From contig NC_081415.1 in the NCBI RefSeq assembly GCF_030272615.1, positions 108,566,406 through 108,630,405 of the forward strand: a DNA stretch of 64,000 nt, written 5' to 3'. Source of the stretch: Cryptomeria japonica (lineage: Eukaryota > Streptophyta > Pinopsida > Cupressales > Cupressaceae). The translations under genes were made by a program, and so were the position numbers. Below are positions 57,273 through 64,000 of the stretch, in pieces. Positions within the stretch are counted from its first letter, which is position 1. Each line of letters starts with the position of its first letter. The notes under the pieces are model-generated. The model was not told the origin of the DNA, searched no databases, and saw only the letters and a list, made by a program, of their open reading frames with translations.

Positions 57273-59017
57273 TTTTGTATTTGATGGTTGATTTTGTCTA
57301 ACATGACGCTGTCAGTCTATATGATTTGTCTATTTCGGAGCCAGAATAGACACAACCTCTCAGACCATTGTTCATGTACGGTTTGTGATTTGATGCAGCT
57401 AACAATGGTAAAGCCAAAGGCTAACACGTGATACAATTTACAATTGGATTTGGAGTTAGTCAATAACAAGGATCAATAATAGACAAATGTTACTGCGTGT
57501 TAGTGACATGTTATTCAATCGCAGTCGTTGAATGTAAAATATAGTGTAAAACATGTGACTAAGTTGTGTGTTAGTCGAACCAGCGTTGATTTTGAGTCAG
57601 AATAAAGGTGTTTGTCCTTGAGCACATAACAACAGTACCAAAATAGGTGGTTGATATAGACAACTCTGGCACAACTCTGGCACTATGGCAAATTGACACA
57701 TATAATTTAGGTGATGTAAATTACTTAGTGGTAGTTTATAGTGAATGTTAAATTGCATTTTCATATATGAACATGTAGGTTCCTTTTATGTCTTTTGAAA
57801 TTTATTTACTTCTCAATGTAGACTACCACTAACATTAGTTATCCATGCAGGTTGTTGATTTTCAAGGACTATTGAGCATTCCCCCGACAAATGTCCAGAT
57901 GTTCCCAGTTTGTTTCTCTCTCTCCCTTCTTTAATACTACTTGCATTGTAATGTCCCCTTATTAATAATCTTTGGGCTTGTGCAACTTTTTGAAAGGGAT
58001 TTGTTATATATGTCTCTAGTTGGCATGACAAATTACTTGCACTGTAATGATCCAACTCTGATTTGAAATGTTATTTGGGGTTCTGTTTTAGATGTCTCTA
58101 GTTGGCATGACAAACTCCTCACGTTTTTATCCTTCACAATGTTTTTCTTTTTTCTTTTGGTAACTTAAGACTACGTTTTTAATAAATAATAATATTCCCA
58201 TATCAACAAAGAGATGGAAGCTTTAGAATAGATACTCGTTTCAAAAGACACGTGTCTTCGGAATAATGAATTGTAGGTCTTTGTACCCATTAATTATCGT
58301 CAAAGAATTTGTTAATGCTAATGAATCCCTGTGTATTCTGTGACATAGAGTGACCATCTTAATTGCTGCACACTCATTTTACACTGTTAATTTTGCAATT
58401 AGCGGCTGCGATTGACTAACCTGTCACTAACACGTTGTAGGAAAGGTTTGTTTTGGAGCCAGAATAGACGCAGTCGATGTGTTAAGTGTGTTTTGCATCC
58501 TTCTTTATCAATCCTTAACAAAGTCTAGTTTTTGTGTTGTATTTTGGATGGGGAGAACACATGAAGCCTTTTTGACAGCGTTGGTGATGGATCATAATCA
58601 TTATTTCGTTGCAATTGCAATGAAATATGTTCTGCAATGAAATATCATGGATAGTTTATGGCTAAACCATTAGTTGGGTTGTACATAACACAACGACATG
58701 CTGACTTTATATTGCAATGTGGGAATGTGTGGTGTTATTGATAGTGTGAAGAATATCAATTTTTTTTTTCCAGTTCAATCATGTCAATTGTGTTGTGAAA
58801 AAAGGTTGAGGGAAACTATTGATCTTGATTATGGGTTACTGGAACTAAAGGCAGATGATCTCCTGAGAGTTGGTCACATTCGCTTCCCAGTGACACGTGG
58901 CATCGACCTACCTGTAAGCTAAGTAATTTTAATGGATTATGCAACATGTAGTATTGCTTGGTGTTGTCATTGTTTAATGCTTGTGACTGGAGAACCAATT
59001 TGTATACCCAGGAGAGA
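57273..59017. other. No gene assigned; contains motif copies and a truncated LTR start
   Basis: Three direct GGAGCCAGAATAGAC copies (57,333, 57,591 and 58,450). TGTAATGTCCCC at 57,949-57,960 repeats the 5' terminus of the 54,233 element. A ~80-bp duplication (gtctctagttggcatgacaaa) is at 58,011 and 58,091. A 74-codon frame at 58,698-58,922 with CQLCCEKRLRETIDLDYG may be an exon, but nothing supports it beyond its openness. Confidence 0.35.
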
Positions 59018-59460
59018 GTTGGTCTTTCATATGCGGGACCAATTTGGCATTCAAATCTGAAAGATTCAGGAGTTGGGCTTTCACATCTGGGAGTAGTTGA
59101 GGATTCAAATCCGAAAGAGTCAGCAGTTGGGCTTTCAGATGTGCAACCAGTTGGAGATTCAAATCTGAAAGATTCAAGAGTTGGGCTTTCGCATCTAGGA
59201 CTAGTTGAGGATTCAAATCTGAAAGAGTCAAGAGTTGGGCTTTCAGATGCGCAACCAGTTGGGGATTCAAATCTGAAAGATTCAGGAGTTGGACTTTCAC
59301 ATCCAGGACTAGTTGAGGATTCAAATATGAAATAGTCAGGAGTTGGGCTTTCAAATGCAGGACTAGTTGGGGATCCAAATCTGAAAGAGTCAGAAGATGG
59401 GCTTTCAGGTTAGGGACTAGTTGGGGATTTAAATCTGAATGAGTCACGAGTTAGGTCTCC
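59018..59460 (+). repeat. 54-bp minisatellite, about eight units, open as 18-residue repeats
   Basis: The unit is 54 bp (multiple of three) and translates as SNLKDSGVGLSHLGLVED. Units alternate between a GLSHLGLVED type and a GLSDAQPVGD type, so the true period is a 108-bp dimer. The frame is open through the first five to six units (58,958-59,335) and ends at a GAG-to-TAG change. The next units continue in the same frame with another stop. It may be a low-complexity exon. Confidence 0.8.
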
Positions 59461-60539
59461 AATTTTGAACCCATTGTCAAGTTGACTTCTCAGTGATTGC
59501 ACAACCACACTAGTAATTATTTATTATTGCATTTTTTTTCCATCTTTGCATGGCGTGGTTGCTGGAAGTTGGGACTTATAAGTGGAAATGTAGATATATA
59601 CATGGGCATAAAAAACATCAGTGATGTGTGCTATTTTATTGAACAACATTATGATAGTGGTTGTGCTGGTGAGGAAGATGTGGCCATTGGAAATGTAGAT
59701 GAGGACGATTATACTGATGCTCTAGGTGCTGAGAGTGAAAAAGGAGATGTTCGTAGTGAGCATGAGGTGAGCATAGAGTAGGAGACTAAATGAGAATGTG
59801 ATTCTGTCAGTGCTCACGAACAAGAACAAGGAGGAGGGGCGAGTAACAAGGAGGTCCAATATTAGTCATTATATATTGGATTATCTTTATAATGCTTGAT
59901 TAGTGCAAAATTGAATGTGACACTTTGTCTTTGTTGGCTGTGCGCAACAACAGGCCGATCACAAAAGAGAACATATTAGTGGCAGGTTGCACTACTTTTG
60001 TCTCTTTCGTTATTGTTCTGAAAATGGAGGCTATCAGTTTTGGGATATGGGGAGGCTTAATATGCATAGAGACAAAGAACATCAACTTCCATTATTAGGG
60101 ATTGCACGATGCAGTCATCAACCGTGTGGTAGTGGACAATGCAACGTGGATCATATGAAGAAATTGCTGATGCACTTAAAAAAGAGGGAGTCTAATATCG
60201 AATACCAAATGGGTGTACAACCCAGTATGCAAAAAAAATGTGTCACTAATCGGGTGTGCATGAAATATGACAAGAAAACATGTGATGAGCTTCCTACCGA
60301 AGGGAAGGAAGAGATAAAGGAAGCAATGTGAGTGTATGACAACAGTCTGGTTAGGGAGGTGAGAAGGAAGAAGGTTTTATAGTTACTAGAAAGAAAGAAT
60401 ATCGCAACAGAGGTAATTTTTAGTGATCACATTGTTTTGTAGTTTACTAAATTCCTTTAAACATCTGAAGAATGACTTATTGAGCTATCCTATCCTACTG
60501 CCCAAAGTTTAAGTGATAGTGCAGGCCATAGCGAGGAGG
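59461..60539 (+). other. Candidate exons of the 56.8-62.7 kb gene
   Basis: Open, acidic frame at about 59,545-59,780 (ISDVCYFIEQHYDSG, then GEEDVAIGNVDEDDYTDA). A second at 59,955-60,330 is Cys/His-rich (YCSENGGYQFWDMGRLNMHR, then ARCSHQPCGSGQCNVDHMKK), preceded by an AG-ended pyrimidine stretch. Both look like parts of one gene, but splice junctions cannot be fixed. Function unknown. Confidence 0.35.
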
Positions 60540-62063
60540 TTCTGGCATCGAAGGATAATCATGAAACAAATGTGCCAGTGAATGAGGTTGCATTCGTTTC
60601 ATTGGGGAAGCAAAAAAAGAACAATGTTGTGGAAAAAATAAGGCCGACTTCAGATCCTAAAACAAATGAGGGTGCATCTATTTTGTTGGGGAAGCAAAAA
60701 AAGAAGAATGCTAGAGAAAAAACAAGGTGAACTTCACATCCTGAAACAAACGTGCCAGTCAATGAGCCTGCATGTGATTCATCGAGGAAGCAAGAAAAGA
60801 AGAATGCCACAGAAAAAACAAGTCTCACTTCAGATGAGGCCACACATTTGTCATCGAAGGTGACTATCTATTGGCCTGTCCATATGTGTGTTTTCATTGC
60901 ACGGTATGCTTTGCACTCCACTATTTAGTATGTTGACTATTTCATCCATGTCATTGTAGACTGATTTTGATGGGGTTCGTAGAGGGAGCATGGACTGTCC
61001 TGTGGTATTGGATGACACTGAATGTAGTGTGCCCAAAAAAGTAAGTCGAAAACCTCGATCGTTTGTTAGGTATCAGTTTGTTTCATTGAAAAAGCTGAAG
61101 GAGACGTCGAATGAAAATTTGGTTGCATGCAATGGCGAGAAGATTGCAGAGCAGTCTCTTGAATTGGGGCAGACGATGGATGATAGGAGCAAAGAACAAT
61201 CAATGCAATTACCTGATGACATCGTGTGTAGTGTTCCCCAAAAACTAAGTCCAAAATCTCGGACGTCTATTAGGAGAAAGAAGGTGAAGGAGATGACAAT
61301 TGAAAAACTAAGTGCATGCAGTGGTGAGACGATTGCCTAGCAGTCTCCCAAATTGGGGCAGAGGTTGGAGGATAGGTGCAAAGATGAACTAGGAAATGCA
61401 GTGCCATTGTGCATGACATGTAGTGCTATATCATCACATGGTGTGTTATATTATAGAGTAACTCTTTTTTGTAAGCAGTCGACCATGGTATTGGACGAGA
61501 AACTTCAGAAGTCTATTTGGAGGGAGAAGTTTAAGGAGATATTGAATGGAAATTTGAGTGCATGCAGTGGCGAGAGAAGATTGTAGAGGAGACTACTAAA
61601 TTGGGGCAGACATTGGAGAATAAGAGCAGAGATGAACAGGTATTGGGCTCTTATTTTGGATAACAAGCGGTGAGAGGCAGTGTTATACTGCAAAGCATTT
61701 TTTATGTTATCGTGGTTTGTGTCCATTATCTGTGTTCCTGTTATTCCCTTAGTCGTGTAAAATTCATCAGCCTTGGTCCAGTAGTGTTTGTAGGTGTATG
61801 GGTTTAATGTGTACTTACACTCCTGCACAATGTGTCATGTTTGGCAGCATAATCCAATAGAAGAAAGCATTGAGAAAGAGTCTAGGGGAAATGATGATGG
61901 ATGCACAAATGCAGACCATGACCGTGATGGGGGCAATGGGTTGGGAGAGACAACTATTTCAGTATTGTTGTATTGCATTGCCATGAATTGATTTGCTTAT
62001 ATTTGATGGTCAGGTATAAAGAATTATATTTAAGCGACTGTGTCCACTTGTTATTGATGCAGG

Positions 62064-62366
62064 CAACCATGGAAGACAAAGAAGAGTGCCCCAATGAAGA
62101 TGCTCACGTTGTTGCTATTGGAGTTGAAGTCCACCTACTAGTGGATGGGGTAGTGGTTGGGGAAGGCATTGTTGATGGCCTGGGGAAGGGTGTAATGTGT
62201 CATACTATTCCAGTCCCACGAGATTGTGCTAAAGTTTGCATCATCAAAATATTTGATGCAAATGCCCAGCTGCCTCGCCCAGGTCCTTTCGTCGATGTCT
62301 TGTTGGGTTCCCTAAACTCATGGGCGATGTGGCCTATTGAAGACCTAGTCTGTTCCCCACCTGTGG
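62064..62366 (+). CDS. Exon with DUF8039-like segment
   Basis: Acceptor TTGATGCAG|GC at 62,063/62,064 and donor GTG|GTAAGT at 62,366/62,367 bound an open stretch of 101 codons. Text: VVAIGVEVHLLVDGVVVGEG, then CHTIPVPRDCAKVCI, then AQLPRPGPFVDVLLGSL and WPIEDLV. This follows the DUF8039 order: V-x-L...GxV, H-x-I-P-x, V-x-V, A-x-L-P-x-P, then W-P at the end, a domain frequent in plant genes associated with En/Spm transposons. Function of the domain is not known. Confidence 0.6.
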
Positions 62367-62494
62367 TAAGTTCCGAAGATGATAAGATCCCCTCCTTCGT
62401 CTTCTCATTCCATCGTTTATCTTATTCCAATGGAATGAAATAGGCAACACTCATATGATGTCATTTGTATGTGGTAGGATAAAGTTGGCAAAAG

Positions 62495-62665
62495 TGTCCA
62501 ACCACAAAAGAGGATGTTAAATGCATCCCTGTGATCAGACGGGTAAGTCAGAGGCTACGATCACTTGGCATCACCCCTCCCGAGTTGCATAAGCATGAGA
62601 AGAAGCATAAAGTATTTTACAGTGCTGTCAACTCCATTGCGCAATCCAGACAATGGAGGCAATAA
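62495..62665 (+). CDS. C-terminal exon following the DUF8039-like exon
   Basis: If the acceptor is AAAAG|TGT at 62,494/62,495, phase 0 is kept and the frame reads CPTTKEDVKCIPVIRRVSQR, then LGITPPELHKHEKKH and finally SRQWRQ with TAA at 62,663-62,665. The better-looking acceptor GTGGTAG (62,477) leads to a stop after 18 codons. The basic, open and gene-like text supports the first option. Confidence 0.5.
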   Translation, partial: CPTTKEDVKCIPVIRRVSQRLRSLGITPPELHKHEKKHKVFYSAVNSIAQSRQWRQ

Positions 62666-63590
62666 TACTTTTTGATATGCATTGTTGTTCCTCTTTCATA
62701 ATATTTAGAGCGAGATGCTATGGTGGAAGATCAATCTCTATAGACTATTTAGATGGGATTTGGAGATGTTATATTGAGATGAATTTTACCTTACCATATT
62801 TTAAACCCTCTCAATTATTGTTTACGTTTTAAATTAATTATACTTTATTTTCAACCTTTCCTACTATTTCAATTAACATAACTGTAAAGGCTTGATTTGT
62901 TGGACTATTTCATGGTGATCCTACACCATCAACTACCCTTTAATAACTTCAGAAACCTGTCTTTGGTGTGCAACATTTTTAATAATGATAGTGGATGGTA
63001 GAATAAAGTCGATGATAGTCGTTTATTGTTCAAGTTTTGTTCAAGGTCTCTTACTTATTGCATATGCATAGGTTTTGTTATTGCATAGAAATAGGGTTCC
63101 TGCAACTCTTTTACGTATACAGATCAAGTAGAATGTTTGATTGAAATTGTGAACCATATGCTCTTTCCACTGTAGCTTACGACAATTCAATATACCATTG
63201 CTATTGTTTGTTTTTGAACACTGAATCTGAAATGAATTAACAACAAAAAAAATAACAAAAAAAAATCAATTAAAAACACCAGACTTCTGTTATAGTTTCA
63301 TGACAAATGTCTAATAAGTTGGATGCAGGACGAGGAGTGGTGAGTGATGGAGTTATCTTCCTAAAACATGGATTCCCAATTGGCAGGTAACCTGTGACCC
63401 AAGTGCCCAGTTTAGTGAACATGTCAACTTTAGTGAACACGTTAACTTTTGTATTGAACATAATGTTATTCATACAAAAATGCAACAAATACCTGTTTGT
63501 TTCGTGTTGGCATAAAATATTGTTTCCTGAATTTTTCATGTTTTCTTTCCCACTTGTCTACTGATACTTCTTTTTTGGGATTGTTTGCAG
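62666..63590. other. No gene recognised
   Basis: AT-rich intergenic or intronic sequence. TTTGTTTGCAG at 63,580-63,590 looks like a splice acceptor for the next coding stretch. Confidence 0.4.
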
Positions 63591-64000
63591 GGATGGCAAT
63601 GGGAAGAGCAGGGAGAGGAAAAAGAAAGGGCGTTGAAACATTTGTTCCACAGAATGGAACACCTACTACAAATTCAAAGGTGAATGGGACGCCCGATGTT
63701 CTCACCTCCGACGATAGTTTAGGGAAGTCTACAAGACAACCACCACCACCCTTTGTAGACTAGAATGGTGGGATGGACAAAATGAAGTTTGATGCCATGC
63801 GTGTAGAACTCCTAACACAGAAGGTCAAAATGGCCCACGCTAAAAATGAAAGGCTGAAGGGGATTGTTTCTGATCTTGAATGGAGATTCACTGAAGTGAA
63901 AAGGAGATGCACTGAACTCAATAAGAAAGGCATGGAACTCAATAACAAGGTCATGGACTTGGACGATAAGAATATGAACCTTGAGCTGGAAGTAGGTAGA
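63591..64000 (+). CDS. Partial coiled-coil protein, unknown (runs off the window)
   Basis: ATG at 63,593, directly after a splice-acceptor-like TTGCAG. A basic start (MAMGRAGRGKRKG) and a Ser/Thr/Pro stretch lead to an in-frame TAG (63,761-63,763). The same frame is then open to the window end as a Lys/Glu/Leu heptad coiled coil (VELLTQKVKMAHAKNERLKG, then repeated ELNKKGMELNNKVMDLDDKN). The position downstream of the DUF8039-like gene suggests a second element-encoded product, but no domain is recognised. Confidence 0.4.

Larger units (their letters stand above)
48893..58470. repeat. Dispersed ~20-bp motif, nine copies (TTTTGGAGCCAGAATAGAC)
   Basis: Reverse orientation: 48,893-48,918, 51,927-51,948 and 51,972-51,985. 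Direct: 53,609-53,626, 54,075-54,096, 54,134-54,155, 57,333-57,355, 57,591-57,606 (weaker) and 58,450-58,470. The copies at 54,075 and 54,134 lie in a ~57-bp tandem duplication (gcatgtcattggtac...). I saw no copy outside this 9.6-kb span. Confidence 0.75.
60540..62665 (+). pseudogene. Multi-exon repeat-rich gene with DUF8039-like domain (En/Spm-associated type)
   Basis: 60,540-60,858: three ~32-residue repeats (ETNVPVNE...GKQKKNNVVEK..PTSDP) ending at a possible donor AAG|GTGACT; one TGA at about 60,729. 60,962-61,620: three ~60-residue repeats (CSVPKKVSRKPRSF, then ENLVACNGEKIAEQSLELGQ), with a TAG near 61,338 and a 1-nt shift near 61,575. 62,064-62,366: DUF8039-like exon. 62,495-62,665: C-terminal exon ending TAA. 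The internal duplications, all in frame, give a modular basic protein. Several stops suggest a decayed copy or unrecognised introns. The DUF8039 assignment comes from the pattern, not a search. Confidence 0.5.
48893..64000. mobile_element. Putative large DNA transposon, left part (>15.1 kb)
   Basis: It begins exactly where the Tat LTR is interrupted (TGTTGTATCTATTCTGGCTC). Nine copies of a ~20-bp motif with core GGAGCCAGAATAGAC are scattered over 48.9-58.5 kb. The three left copies are in reverse orientation and the six right ones direct, as in the subterminal repeats of En/Spm-like elements. The interior has a multi-exon frame with a DUF8039-like segment, a domain common in En/Spm-associated plant genes. 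No transposase core and no CACTA terminus is seen, and the right end lies outside the window. A simple truncation junction next to unrelated genomic sequence is the alternative. Confidence 0.4.

Noticed and set aside
1-64000. CRISPR arrays, bacterial operons, rRNA or tRNA genes
   Set aside because: None is supported. Tandem repeats here lack regular unique spacers, and tRNA-like boxes belong to SINEs.

Overview
This window is nuclear DNA of a land plant, most likely a seed plant with a large, repeat-filled genome. A gymnosperm is my guess, but the sequence alone does not settle that. Evidence for a plant: Tat-type Ty3/Gypsy elements with a second RNase H domain, chromovirus and Copia-type long terminal repeats (LTRs) with an initiator-Met tRNA primer site (TGGTATCAGAGC), a tRNA-derived SINE, a plant mobile domain (PMD) reading frame, and the first exon of a plant-type CCCH zinc-finger/tRNA methyltransferase gene. 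There is no bacterial-style gene organisation.

Layout. 1-12 kb is old repeat debris: a hairpin-bearing LTR piece, a Gypsy gag zinc-knuckle relic, two related LTR fragments (1.56-3.1 and 12.97-13.59 kb), a CATTGGCAAAGGAAG satellite-like tract, a solo LTR with a perfect GTTAG target duplication (5,941-6,369) and 2.5 kb of degenerate ~70-bp repeats carrying a SINE. Exon 1 of the CCCH gene lies on the minus strand at 12,047-11,743; the degenerate repeats would be in its first intron.

13.6-48.9 kb is a four-element nest. (1) An old Tat-lineage Gypsy element starts at 13,591, and its second LTR starts at 48,101. It has gag-protease-RT-RNaseH-archaeal RNaseH-integrase, all full of stops, plus an antisense frame encoding a plant mobile domain. 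(2) A chromovirus (29,675-47,884, target duplication CCTAT/TCTAT) sits in the Tat 3' region. (3) A non-autonomous Copia/Sirevirus-like element (32,742-39,326, duplication GAAGG) splits the chromovirus polyprotein between protease and RT. It carries a zinc-knuckle ORF and an unidentified ORF of about 1,029 codons. (4) A gag-protease-only Copia element (39,994-44,155, duplication ATATC) lies immediately behind the YLDDI catalytic codons of the chromovirus RT. LTR divergence and stop density fit insertion in that order.

48.9-64 kb: the Tat 3' LTR is cut off at 48,892 and does not resume. The remaining 15.1 kb has nine copies of a ~20-bp motif (core GGAGCCAGAATAGAC), inverted on the left and direct on the right. 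It also has large microsatellite and minisatellite tracts, a nested 2.6-kb LTR-like element, and a multi-exon, repeat-rich reading frame with a DUF8039-like segment. I interpret this as the left part of a large DNA transposon (En/Spm-like by its gene, although no CACTA terminus is seen), extending beyond the window. No RNA genes or CRISPR arrays were found.
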